Part shown: in pieces, positions 7,855 through 16,708 of the stretch | Layout of the letters: the number at the start of each line of letters is the position of its first letter | Position numbering within the stretch: position 1 is the first letter of the stretch | NCBI RefSeq assembly: GCF_002890915.1 | Contig: NZ_POUT01000001.1 | Location: 248,001 to 312,000 of the forward strand | Reading direction: 5' to 3' | DNA: 64,000 nt | Source: Stutzerimonas stutzeri | GTDB taxonomy: Bacteria; Pseudomonadota; Gammaproteobacteria; Pseudomonadales; Pseudomonadaceae | Made by a program: the position numbers and the translations under genes | Notes under the pieces: generated by a model | Databases searched by the model: none | Seen by the model: the letters and a program-made list of their open reading frames with translations, nothing else | What the model was told of the DNA's origin: nothing

Positions 7855-7950
7855 GCAGGCCTGCGGCCTGCATCGCCGCGAGGGCGCGCCTCCCATAGAG
7901 GGCGGTGTGCACCGGCTGCTTTTGTGGGAGGCCCGACCTCGGGGCGATGC
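7855..7950. repeat. REP-like palindromic repeat, family A (copy 1)
   Basis: An imperfect inverted repeat: CATCGCCGCGAGGGCGCG and CCTCCCA on the left pair with TGGGAGG and GGGCGATG on the right. A second copy sits at 16517-16610, and the 34 bases ending in GGGGCGATGC are identical in both. It lies in the 339-base gap between the dehydrogenase gene and the response-regulator gene, 17 bases past the regulator stop. The remaining 226 bases of the gap show no gene. Confidence 0.8.
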
Positions 7951-7967
7951 ATTTTGCGCTTCAGGCT

Positions 7968-9351
<1,384 letters not shown>

Positions 9352-9359
<8 letters not shown>

Positions 9360-10872
9360 GCTCCTCCTCCTCTTCTTCGCTCAATGGCAGCGCGATGCGA
9401 AATGCCGCGCCCGGCAGCCGGCCGTGGACCAGCTCGATGCGCCCGCCGCACTCGCTGACCACGCCGTGGGCGACGGCCAGCCCCAGGCCGCTGCCCTCGC
9501 CCACCGGCTTGGTGGTGAAGAATGGCTCGAACAGCGCGCCACGATGCGCCTCGGCGATACCCGGGCCATCGTCCTCGACCTGCAACAGCAGCTGGTCGGC
9601 CTGGTGCCACCAACGCAGCCGCACGCGCCCGCCGGGGCTGGCCTGGGCGGCGTTGCGCAGCAGGTTGGTCAGCGCCTGCTCGAAGCGCGGAGGGTCGACC
9701 CGGCAATGCAGTGTCTGCGCCGGTGCCTGCAGTTCCAGCGCGACCCGCAATGCCGCCAGCTCGTCGGCCACCGCGGCGGCGGCCGAATGCACCAGCACCT
9801 CGGCCGGAACGCGGCGCAGCGGCGAGCCGGCGGCGCGGCCGAAATCCAGCAGCTGGCGGACGATGGCGCTGAGCCGCGCCACCTGCTGGCGGACCTGCAG
9901 CAGCGCACGGCGATGCGGCTCACCCAGGTCGTCGTCGCGCAGCACCCGCTGCGCCTTGCCGTCGATCACGCTCAGCGGGCTGCCCAGCTCGTGCGCCACG
10001 CCGGCGGCCAGGCGGCCGACCGCGGCCAGTTGCTGGGTCTGGCGCAGGCGCGCCTGCAACGCCTCCTCGCGGGCCTGCTGTTCGGCAACCTGGCGTTCGG
10101 CGGCGGCGATGCTGTCGAGCATCGCGTTGAGCGCGCCGGACAGCAGCACGATCTCCTGCGGTCCAGCCGCCGAGGCACGGTGCGCGCGATCGCCCGCCGC
10201 CACCCGCGCCATGCTGCTGGTCAACTGCCGCAGGTGCTTGCCCACCGCCGAACGATGGCCGAGCAGGATCACCACCAGCGCCGCGCCGGCCAGCAGGCCG
10301 CCGAGCCCACCGGCGATCAGCCGCAGGCGACGGATGTCCTGCTCGAAATCGCCCCAGCGCCGGGTGACCTGCAACAGGCCGTTGATCTGCCCGCCGCTCT
10401 CGGCCAGCGGGACGAAGTAGGAATACACCGCACGGCCCCTGATGCGCTGGTACGCGCCGGTCAGCTCGCCGCCGGCGGTGAGCTGCTGGATCGCCGTCTG
10501 GTCCTGGTCCGGCTCGACCACCCCGGCGGAGGCGGCCAGGTTGCCGTCGCGGTCGTAGACGTAGGCGCCGTAGACGCGGCCGACGCCGAGTACCGATTCC
10601 AGCACCTGCTGCAGGGTGCGTTCGTGGTTCTTCTCCAGGCTGGCGCTCAGCGGCAGGCGAATCGCTCGCGCCACCAGCTCGACCTCGGCCTGCAAGCGCC
10701 GCTCGCTATTGCGCTCGACCGTCCACAGCAGCACCGAAGAGAAGCCGAACATGATCGCCAGCAGCGGCACGACGACCTTGAGCAACAGTGCGCCGCGCAG
10801 GCTGGATGGCCGCTGCCAGATTGATACATGTGTCATATCGGCACGATACAGGCGCCCTTCCGACGGGTCCAC
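9352..10872 (-). CDS. Membrane sensor histidine kinase
   Basis: A 506-residue kinase. A membrane helix at 28-50, a periplasmic sensing region at about 51-185 and a second helix at 186-205 are followed by a HAMP-like linker (206-258). A HisKA domain has the phospho-accepting His-294 in GVAHELGSPL. The ATPase domain has the N box NLLRNAAQ, the G1 box DDGPGIA and the G2 box GEGSGLGLAV. The C-terminus is a run of glutamates. The GTG at 10872 was chosen because AGGG lies a few bases upstream; an ATG at 10836 is a possible alternative with no good ribosome site. It pairs with the overlapping sigma-54 regulator. Confidence 0.9.
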
Positions 10873-10897
10873 GGCACCCTGACGAGCTGTAAAAAAC

Positions 10898-10910
10898 CTT
10901 GTTTATCAAG
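10898..10910. promoter_or_regulatory. Palindrome upstream of sigma-54 promoter, possible regulator site
   Basis: CTTG-TTTAT-CAAG is a short perfect dyad in an AT-rich patch between the kinase gene and the DUF4168 gene, 24 bases upstream of the -24 element. It is a candidate enhancer site for the adjacent response regulator. Nothing beyond the symmetry supports this. Confidence 0.3.
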
Positions 10911-10933
10911 TTGTTATGCAAATCGATCGAAAT

Positions 10934-10949
10934 TGGCACAGCGCCTGCA
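10934..10949 (+). promoter_or_regulatory. Sigma-54 promoter for the DUF4168 gene
   Basis: TGGCACAGCGCCTGCA fits the -24/-12 consensus, with GG at 10935-10936 and GC at 10947-10948 in the correct 12-base register. It lies 38 bases before the chosen ATG. The neighbouring divergent regulator is a sigma-54 activator, which makes the match more credible. Confidence 0.7.
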
Positions 10950-10986
10950 CCTGACCTGGCGTCTCAATCGAACGCAAGGAATGAAC

Positions 10987-11373
10987 ATGACCCAGCCCAA
11001 CGCCCGTCTCGCTCTCGTCGGCATTTTTTCGCTGTTCCTCGGCCTCGGCGCGCCGCTCGCCCTCGCGCAGGCACCTGCCAAACCGGCGCCCGCCGCACAA
11101 CCGGCGGCCGGCGCCCAGCAGTTCAGCGACGACAAGCTGGAAGGCTTCGCCAGTTCGCTCGGCGAGATCATGGAGATCCGCGAGGAGTTCACCGGCAAGC
11201 TGCAGCGGACCGAGGACGCCACCAAGGCGCGCGAACTGCAGCAGGAAGCCAACGAGCAGATGCTCGGGGTGATCGAAAAGAACGACATCAGCATCGACGA
11301 GTACAACGCCATCAACCAGGCGGTACAGACCGACCCGGAGTTGCGCAACCGCGTGATCGCGATGATGAAGTGA
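10987..11373 (+). CDS. Secreted DUF4168 domain protein
   Basis: A 128-residue protein with a Sec signal peptide (about residues 1-28, ending in LALA-Q), an Ala/Pro linker, and a helical DUF4168 domain (about 43-128) with segments QFSDDKLEGFASSLGEIMEI and IDEYNAINQAVQTDPELRNR. The domain has no known biochemical function; members are periplasmic or secreted. The ATG at 10987 was preferred over 10981 because AAGGA lies 6 bases before it. A sigma-54 promoter lies upstream and a strong terminator downstream, so it is a single-gene transcript. The divergent two-component system is the likely controller. Confidence 0.85.
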   Translation: MTQPNARLALVGIFSLFLGLGAPLALAQAPAKPAPAAQPAAGAQQFSDDKLEGFASSLGEIMEIREEFTGKLQRTEDATKARELQQEANEQMLGVIEKNDISIDEYNAINQAVQTDPELRNRVIAMMK

Positions 11374-11419
11374 CCTACCGCTTCTGACCGCAGCGTCCGC
11401 GCGGGCCGACAGCACCTGG

Positions 11420-11455
11420 AAAGCCCCGGCCGACGGCAGTCGGCGGGGCTTTCTC
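11420..11455 (+). terminator. Rho-independent terminator after DUF4168 gene
   Basis: AAAGCCCCGGCCGAC pairs with GTCGGCGGGGCTTT with one bulge and is followed by TTCTCGT. It is 47 bases past the DUF4168 stop. Confidence 0.85.
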
Positions 11456-11572
11456 GTCATCACGGGCAACGCGGCCTAGCGGCACCGGCATGCCCGCCCG
11501 TCCATCTCCGGCAGAAGGTCCGGCGCCTGCGCGGTCCCAAGCAACATCGTCCCCGCTGACAGGAGCCGCGTC

Positions 11573-12181
11573 ATGTCGCTTTCGGTCTTCGCCCTGAACT
11601 GCACACTCAAGCCCTCACCCAACGATTCGTCCTGCGAACTGCTGCTGCGCCAGGCCCTGGGCGCTTTCGCCGAACGGGGCGTCTACGGCGAACTGCTGCG
11701 CGCCGCGGACTTCAACATCAAGCCCGGCGTCAGCTCCGACGAGGGCGACGGCGACGACTGGCCGCTGCTGCGCAGCAAGATCCTCGCCGCGGACATCTTC
11801 CTGCTCGGCACGCCGATCTGGCTCGGCCATCCATCGAGCGTCTGCCAGCGCGTCCTGGAGCGCCTGGACGCCCTGCTCGGCGAGACGGACGACGTCGGGC
11901 GCATGCTCTCCTACGGCACGGTCGCCGGCGTCGCCGTGGTCGGCAACGAAGACGGCGCGCACCATGTCAGCGCGCAGATCTTCCAGGGGCTCAACGATCT
12001 CGGCTTTTCGCTGGCGCCCAACGCCGTGACCTACTGGGTCGGCGAGGCCATGCAGGGCACGGATTACAAGGACCTGCCGCAGCCTCCGGAAAAGGTGGCG
12101 CAAACCACCCAGACCCTGGCACGCAACAGCATCCACCTGGCGCGCCTGCTGAAGGCTTCGCAGTACCCCGGCGAGGCCTGA
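11573..12181 (+). CDS. NADPH-dependent FMN reductase / flavodoxin-fold protein
   Basis: A 202-residue flavodoxin-like fold protein. FALNCTLKPSPNDSSCELLL at 6-25 corresponds to the N-terminal phosphate-binding loop of NADPH-dependent FMN reductases. AADIFLLGTPIWLGHPSSVC at about 72-91 is the second FMN-contact segment. GTVAGVAVVGNEDGAHHVSA at about 114-133 is the third. It probably reduces quinones or flavins in the cytoplasm with NAD(P)H. The ATG at 11573 has AGGAG upstream. It stands alone between a terminator and a 276-base gap; the physiological substrate is not evident. Confidence 0.82.
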   Translation: MSLSVFALNCTLKPSPNDSSCELLLRQALGAFAERGVYGELLRAADFNIKPGVSSDEGDGDDWPLLRSKILAADIFLLGTPIWLGHPSSVCQRVLERLDALLGETDDVGRMLSYGTVAGVAVVGNEDGAHHVSAQIFQGLNDLGFSLAPNAVTYWVGEAMQGTDYKDLPQPPEKVAQTTQTLARNSIHLARLLKASQYPGEA

Positions 12182-12457
12182 GGCCGCCCGGCACGATGCG
12201 CGGGCGCTCCCGCGCGCGGCGGCTCGAGGGCACGGCAGGACGACACCCATTGCGGTGCGAACCGCGCTGCTCAACGGGGCATTTTCCCCGTATAGTGGCG
12301 CGCCCGCGTCGCCGACCTCCCCAGGAAAGCCAGGCGGGACGGGGCTCTTCGCAAACCGGAACGATCCTCGCATGGCCTTCGTCGCAGCCCACCACCCCGG
12401 TGCTGCGTACCGCCGAACGCCCTATCCGGGTCGCCGGCCTGCTGCTGGAGATACACG
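12182..12457. other. Intergenic region with a short hairpin
   Basis: No gene is apparent here. ACGGGG-CATTTT-CCCCGT at 12274-12291 is a small perfect hairpin followed by TATAGT, which may be part of the promoter for the downstream monooxygenase-domain gene. Nothing else was recognised. Confidence 0.4.
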
Positions 12458-13030
12458 ATGTCTACCGAACCCGTCACCCTGATGGTGGCCCGCCGCGTGC
12501 GCGACGGCCGTTATCACGATTTCCTCGCCTGGCTGCACGAAGGCGAACAGCTGGCCGCCGACTTTCCCGGCTACCTCGGCTCCGGCGTGCTCGCCCCGCC
12601 GCCGGGCGACGATGAATACCAGATGGTCTTTCGCTTCGTCGACGAACCGACCCTCGACGCCTGGGAGCATTCGGCCTCGCGCCGCACCTGGCTGCAACGC
12701 GGCGGCGAACTCTTTGTCCAGCCCCACGAGCACCGCGCCCGCGGTATCGACGCCTGGTTCGGCAATGACGACCGCCTGCCGCCGCGCTGGAAACAGAGCG
12801 TGGCGATCTGGCTGGCGTTCTTTCCCGTCTCGCTGCTGTTCCACGCGCTGTTCGGCGGTGCCCTGAGCGAATTGCCGCTGACGCTGCGCATCCTGCTCAG
12901 CACCCTGGCGCTGACCCCGTTGATGACGTACCTGTTCATCCCGCTGTCGACCCGCCTGCTCGCGCCCTGGTTGCACAAGCCGGTCCGTGCGCGCTGGCGG
13001 CGCGGCAATGCGCCGGTCGCGAGCCGCTGA
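12458..13030 (+). CDS. Antibiotic-biosynthesis-monooxygenase-domain membrane protein
   Basis: A 190-residue protein with two parts. Residues 1-95 look like an ABM (ferredoxin-like) domain: VTLMVARRVRDGRYHDFLAW at 6-25, followed by FRFVDEPTLDAWEHSASRRT at about 58-77. Residues 110-170 contain two hydrophobic helices (SVAIWLAFFPVSLLFHALF and LRILLSTLALTPLMTYLF), so the domain is tethered to the inner membrane. Such ABM-plus-membrane proteins are widespread and mostly uncharacterised; no oxygenase activity should be assumed. It stands alone. Confidence 0.75.
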   Translation: MSTEPVTLMVARRVRDGRYHDFLAWLHEGEQLAADFPGYLGSGVLAPPPGDDEYQMVFRFVDEPTLDAWEHSASRRTWLQRGGELFVQPHEHRARGIDAWFGNDDRLPPRWKQSVAIWLAFFPVSLLFHALFGGALSELPLTLRILLSTLALTPLMTYLFIPLSTRLLAPWLHKPVRARWRRGNAPVASR

Positions 13031-13109
13031 GCCACCAGCGGCGCTCGAAGAGCACCGTGCGGCAGGGTTGCCTATGCTTTCCCGGTAGCGCTAACCGGAG
13101 GATGCCCCG

Positions 13110-13817
13110 ATGAAAGCCCGCCACCGCCTCGCCGCCTGCCTGCTGGGCCTGATACTGGCGCTGGGCGCTGCATGCGGTGTGGCGCAGGAACAGCCGGTGC
13201 GCATCGGCATCATCGGCACCGGCAATATCGGCAGCGCCCTGGCCCGGCTCTGGGTGGAGGCCGGGCACTCGGTGATGATCTCCTCGCGCCATCCCGAACG
13301 CCTGCAGCCCCTGGCCGACGAGCTGGGCGAGCGCGCCCGCGTCGGCACGGTGCGCGAGGCTGCGGCGCTCGCCGAGGTGATCCTGCTGGCGGTGCCCTAC
13401 GCCGCCACCCCGCAGGTGGGCCGCGACCACGCCATGGAGCTCAAGGACAAGATCGTGCTGGATGCCGGCAATCCCATCCCCGCACGCGACGGCCCCATGG
13501 CCGAGGAAGCTCGCGAGCTGGGCGCCGGACTGGCCTCTCAGCGTTTCCTGCCGGGTGTGCGGCTGGTCCGCGCGTTCAACGCCATCTCGGCCTACAACCT
13601 GCGCAGCCAGGCCCATCGCGACGGCGAGCGGCTGGCCATCCCCTTGGCCGGCGATGATGACGAGGCCCTGCGCGTCGCTACGCGGCTGGTCACCGATGCC
13701 GGCTTCGATCCGGTGATCGTCGGCCCGTTGAGTAGCGCCAGGCGCTTCGACTACGGCTCCGGCCTTTCGGCGAGGATGCTGACCGCCGCCGAGCTACGCG
13801 AAGCGCTGGGGCTGTAG
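13110..13817 (+). CDS. Exported NADP-binding (F420-reductase-like) protein
   Basis: A 235-residue protein. Residues 1-25 form a clear signal peptide (ACLLGLILALGAACGVAQ), followed by a Rossmann fold starting at VRIGIIGTGNIGSALARLW (GxGxxG at about 35-40). VMISSRHPERL is the second strand with the NADP 2'-phosphate-type S-R pair, as in NADPH-dependent F420 reductases and related proteins. VILDAGNP-like and VRAFNAISAYNL segments fit the same family. The odd point is the export signal on a dinucleotide-binding protein. The ATG at 13110 has CGGAGG upstream, so the signal is genuinely encoded. Substrate unknown. Confidence 0.8.
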   Translation: MKARHRLAACLLGLILALGAACGVAQEQPVRIGIIGTGNIGSALARLWVEAGHSVMISSRHPERLQPLADELGERARVGTVREAAALAEVILLAVPYAATPQVGRDHAMELKDKIVLDAGNPIPARDGPMAEEARELGAGLASQRFLPGVRLVRAFNAISAYNLRSQAHRDGERLAIPLAGDDDEALRVATRLVTDAGFDPVIVGPLSSARRFDYGSGLSARMLTAAELREALGL

Positions 13818-13904
13818 GGCGCGGGGCAGCGGAACTCCCGCCGCTGGCGCTTGCCACACGCCTTGAAACCCGCGCCGATGGTGTGCACCCGCAAAGGCCG
13901 GTGA

Positions 13905-14042
13905 ATGAACATGAAAAGACGACGCCTGCTCAAGCTCGGCCTGTTGAACCTGCTGCTGCTCACCGGGCTTCCCGGGGCGCGTGCGCACCTTGCACGCCAC
14001 GTCGAGCGCGACGGCTGGATCCTGCGCCCGGAAGACGACTGA
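13905..14042 (+). CDS. 45-residue twin-arginine leader peptide coupled to GMC oxidoreductase
   Basis: A very short gene encoding 45 residues. It begins MNMKRRRLLKLGLLNLLLL, a twin-arginine-type leader (RRxLLK plus a hydrophobic core), with a likely signal-peptidase site after GARA. Only 18 residues then follow (HLARHVERDGWILRPEDD). Its TGA shares a base with the ATG of the GMC oxidoreductase (TGATG), so the two are coupled. In gluconate-2-dehydrogenase-type complexes a separate small subunit carries the Tat signal and exports the flavoprotein bound to it; this may be a minimal version. That role is inferred. Confidence 0.7.
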   Translation: MNMKRRRLLKLGLLNLLLLTGLPGARAHLARHVERDGWILRPEDD

Positions 14043-15469
14043 TGAAGGTCAGCGTCGAACAGCTCGCCGGAGCGCCGCCGTTCGACTATTGCATCGTCGG
14101 CAGCGGTCCGGCCGGCATCACCCTGGCCCTGGCGCTGGAAGACGCCGGCAAGCGCATCCTGCTGCTCGAAGGCGGCGGCGAATCGCCCTCCGCGGCGGGC
14201 CAGGAACTCTATCGTGGCGAAACCCTCGGGCATGTCTACCGGCCGCTGGACAGCTGCCGGATACGTGCCTTCGGCGGCTCGTCGAACGGCTGGGGCGGCT
14301 GGTGCCGGCCGCTGGACGCGGTGGATTTCGCAGCCAGGCCGGGCCTGCCCGACAGCGGCTGGCCAATCGACCGCCGCGACCTCGAACCCTATGCGACCCG
14401 CGCGGACGAGCTGTTCGGCCTGGGGCCCGCCGAAGACGAACCGCCGCTGCCCGGCGCGCCGCTCAAGCAGAGCCGCTTCCGCTACTCGACGGTGAACTTC
14501 GGCCAGCGATACAAGGAGCGCCTGTTCACCTCGGCGAACGTCGCGGTGGCCCTGGATACCAGCCTGCTGGCGATACTGAGCGACGGCACGGCGGTCACCG
14601 GCCTGCAGGTGGACGCCGGCGGGAAACGCGGAAGCGTCGCCGCGCGGTGCTACATCCTGGCCACCGGCGGCATCGAGAACAGCCGCCTGCTGCTGTGGAG
14701 CAACCAGCTGGCGCAGGGCGTATTGATCAGGCGGCCGGCGACCCTGGGCCGCTACTGGATGGAGCACCCGCACTTCACCCTCGGCGAGACCCTGCTCAGG
14801 CAGCGGGCCGGCCTGCATTTCGACGAGAAGAACGTCGGTTTCGTATCCCCCGCGCCGGAACTGATGGCGCGCAAACAGCTGCTCAACTGCGGCTTGCGGA
14901 TCATCCGCGGCGGCGAGGTCGAGGCGCTCGCCAGCATCCGCCGGCTGGCCCGGGTCGCACCGCGCCTCGCCGCCACCCTGCTGCGCGATTATCGCCAGGG
15001 GCAGGGTTACGGGGCGCTGCTGCGCGCCAGCTGGGAACAACGCCCGCGTGCGGAAAACCGCGTCACGCTGGCACCGGATAAGGACCGGCTCGGCATCCCC
15101 CGGGTGAGGCTGTACTGGACGCTGGATGACGAGGACAAGCGCAGCGCCCTGGAAAGCGCCCGCTGCCTGGGCCGCTATATCGCCGATTGCGACTTCGGCC
15201 GCCTGCGCCTGGAGCACTGGCTGTCCACCGCCGATCCGTTCCCGGACGACGACGAACTCGGCGGCTGCCACCACATGGGCGGCACCCGCATGGCGCGCAC
15301 GCCGGAACAGGGCATCGTCGACCGCGACTGCAAGGTGTTCGGCCAGCGCAACCTCTATATCGCCGGCTCCTCGGTCTTCCCCAGCGGCGGCTTCGCCAAC
15401 CCGACCTACACCATCGTGCAGCTGGCGCTGCGCCTGGCCGAGCACCTCGAAAAACGCCGCAACGGGTGA
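14042..15469 (+). CDS. GMC-family FAD oxidoreductase
   Basis: A 475-residue flavoprotein. FDYCIVGSGPAGITLAL at 14-30 is the FAD-binding Rossmann motif. GGSSNGWGGWCRPLD at about 80-94 is the GMC signature region, and YILATGGIENSRLLL is the typical mid-protein ATGG loop. The C-terminal domain has GGCHHMGGTRMA and FPSGGFANPTYTIVQLALRL, with the catalytic His/Asn region of glucose-methanol-choline enzymes. The protein has no signal peptide of its own. It overlaps the preceding 45-residue Tat leader gene by one base and may be exported with that partner. Alcohol or sugar oxidation is the expected chemistry; the substrate is not evident. An IS66 remnant begins 16 bases after the stop. Confidence 0.88.
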   Translation: MKVSVEQLAGAPPFDYCIVGSGPAGITLALALEDAGKRILLLEGGGESPSAAGQELYRGETLGHVYRPLDSCRIRAFGGSSNGWGGWCRPLDAVDFAARPGLPDSGWPIDRRDLEPYATRADELFGLGPAEDEPPLPGAPLKQSRFRYSTVNFGQRYKERLFTSANVAVALDTSLLAILSDGTAVTGLQVDAGGKRGSVAARCYILATGGIENSRLLLWSNQLAQGVLIRRPATLGRYWMEHPHFTLGETLLRQRAGLHFDEKNVGFVSPAPELMARKQLLNCGLRIIRGGEVEALASIRRLARVAPRLAATLLRDYRQGQGYGALLRASWEQRPRAENRVTLAPDKDRLGIPRVRLYWTLDDEDKRSALESARCLGRYIADCDFGRLRLEHWLSTADPFPDDDELGGCHHMGGTRMARTPEQGIVDRDCKVFGQRNLYIAGSSVFPSGGFANPTYTIVQLALRLAEHLEKRRNG

Positions 15470-15485
15470 ACCCGGCCGGGCAAAC

Positions 15486-16241
15486 GTAAGCGCTCCATAA
15501 ACCCCGTCCGCCAGACAGAGTTTGTTTTCAGGAAGTCGAGGCAGAAGCCGGCAAGCAGTTCCACGGCAGCAGCGCTTCGTAGTCTTCGACGCTCTGTGCC
15601 GCGGGCAGGCGCTCAAGGATATGACGCAGCCAAGCGTAGGGCTCCTGCCCGTTGGCCTTGGCAGTTTCGATCAGGCTGTAGATCTGCGCACTGGCCGTGG
15701 CGCCCTTGGGCGTGTCGCTGAACAGCCAGTTCTTACGGCCGATGACGAAGGGGCGGATGGCGTTCTCGGCGCGGTTGTTGTCGATAGGCAGGTGCCCACC
15801 TTCGACGTAGCGCACCAGGCGGCTCCAGTTGCTGGCCAGGTAGTTCACCGCCTTGCCCAGGGCCGTCTGCCCGGTGACCTGCGGCTGGGTTTTGTCGAGC
15901 CAGGCCTTGAGCTGGTCTAGCAGTGGCTGGCTGCGTTGCTGCCGGGCGGCCAGGCGCTCGCTGTCGTCGGTGTCTTTCAGGTCGCGCTCGATGCCGTAGA
16001 GCTTGTTGATCAGGTTCAGCGCCATGTCGGCCCGGCCGGTTTTGCCCTTGGGCTGCACCTTCTGCGCCTCGACGAACTTGCGTCGCGCATGCGCCCAGCA
16101 GGCCAGACGTTCGATGCCCTCTTGCGCGGCCACGGCGTTGTAGCCGGCGTAGTCGTCGGTCATCAGGTAGCCGCGATAGCCGTCGAGCAGGCGCAACGGC
16201 ACCTCCTGCGCGCGGCTGGCCGTGTAGTCGAAGAGGATCAC
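15486..16241 (-). mobile_element. Truncated IS66-family element (3' end retained)
   Basis: GTAAGCGCTC at 15486 matches the usual IS66 terminal sequence (elements begin GTAA) and marks the retained end. The transposase C-terminal coding part follows on the minus strand, and the element breaks off at about 16241. The accessory genes tnpA and tnpB and the other terminal repeat are absent, so it cannot move by itself. It sits 16 bases beyond the GMC oxidoreductase stop. Confidence 0.8.
15528..16241 (-). pseudogene. tnpC: IS66 transposase (TnpC), C-terminal fragment
   Basis: About 238 residues of the IS66 TnpC C-terminal half. Recognisable are [52 protein letters not shown], the catalytic-region [20 protein letters not shown] and the C-terminal IS66 domain [20 protein letters not shown] full TnpC is about 500 residues or more, so the N-terminal helix-turn-helix and zinc-binding region are missing. 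The frame continues only to about 16255, where sequence of a different character in another frame joins it. It is non-functional as a transposase. Confidence 0.9.
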
Positions 16242-16330
16242 CGGTCGGTTTCCCGATTGCCGGCGGCGCTCTGGTGCACGCTGACGCTGCGCTCGTTGAG
16301 GATGTCGTTGCCTGCCAGCAGGCTGACAAC
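16242..16330 (-). pseudogene. Possible filamentous-hemagglutinin/CdiA fragment at IS66 break
   Basis: Read on the minus strand, about 30 residues [20 protein letters not shown] followed by [10 protein letters not shown] run up to the IS66 junction and then stop. The S-L-x-A-G-N-D-I pattern followed by ERSV resembles the beta-helix repeats of two-partner-secretion hemagglutinins such as FhaB/CdiA. The piece is too short for certainty. If right, the IS66 copy once sat in a large adhesin gene that is now gone from here. Confidence 0.35.
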
Positions 16331-16470
16331 ACTACAGTGAATACCGCGAGCTGAAGGTAGCGAAGCGAAGTAACAGCCGCCGACTGGCCCGAAAGGGCGA
16401 ACGCCGCGAGTCAAGAGGAACATCAGCACAGGCAGACCATCCTAGACAGGGCTGACGAACAAGCCTTCGA
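16331..16470 (+). other. Possible group II intron domain I remnant
   Basis: The plus strand reads like structured intron RNA rather than protein: GCTGAAGGTAGCGAAGCGAA then GTAACAGC, and GACTGGCCCGAAAGGGCGAA then CGCCGCGAGTC with nested pairing, followed by AAGAGGAACATCAGCAC. The GAAGTAACAG and GAGGAACA pieces resemble the 5' part of bacterial group II introns. No maturase gene or intron 3' end is present, so it would be a scrap. This rests on remembered motif resemblance only. Confidence 0.3.
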
Positions 16471-16516
16471 CTTGTTGCGTACAGGCTGCTGTCCGGGGCG
16501 ATGCTTCAGGCTTTGG

Positions 16517-16610
16517 GCAGTCCTTCGGCCTGCAATCGCCGCGAGGGCGCGCCCACAGGGGTTCGGCGGTGCTCGCTGCTTTTGTGGGAGGCCCGACCTC
16601 GGGGCGATGC
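16517..16610. repeat. REP-like palindromic repeat, family A (copy 2)
   Basis: This matches the copy at 7855-7950, including the shared stretches AATCGCCGCGAGGGCGCGCC and TTTTGTGGGAGGCCCGACCT then CGGGGCGATGC. It is located between the mobile-element debris and the typA terminator. Confidence 0.8.
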
Positions 16611-16630
16611 GCCACTTGAGTCGCCGGCAA

Positions 16631-16675
16631 GCAAAAGCCCCGCACGGATCGCTCCGGCGGGGCTTTTGCTTTTTC
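16631..16675. terminator. Bidirectional rho-independent terminator downstream of typA
   Basis: GCAAAAGCCCCGC (16631-16643) pairs perfectly with GCGGGGCTTTTGC (16657-16669), followed by TTTTTC on the plus strand. It is the most likely end of the typA transcript, 34 bases beyond its stop. A short GCTTGAAGCT-type repeat fills 16676-16703. Confidence 0.85.
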
Positions 16676-16708
16676 TTGCAGCTTGAAGCTTGCCGCTTGT
16701 AGCTGCCT

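Noticed and set aside
5871..7898. 675-codon plus-strand open frame opposite the sorbosone dehydrogenase gene
   Set aside because: It covers the reverse strand of two recognisable secreted proteins and shows only low-complexity His/Ala/Gly/Arg composition.
7855..7950. Repeated palindrome considered as a CRISPR or attachment site
   Set aside because: It occurs as isolated REP-like copies, not in an array, and not next to an integrase or tRNA gene.
13883..14041. Upstream in-frame extension of the GMC oxidoreductase
   Set aside because: The extension reads through the 45-residue leader gene in another frame and is basic and disordered. The coupled ATG at 14042 is the better start.
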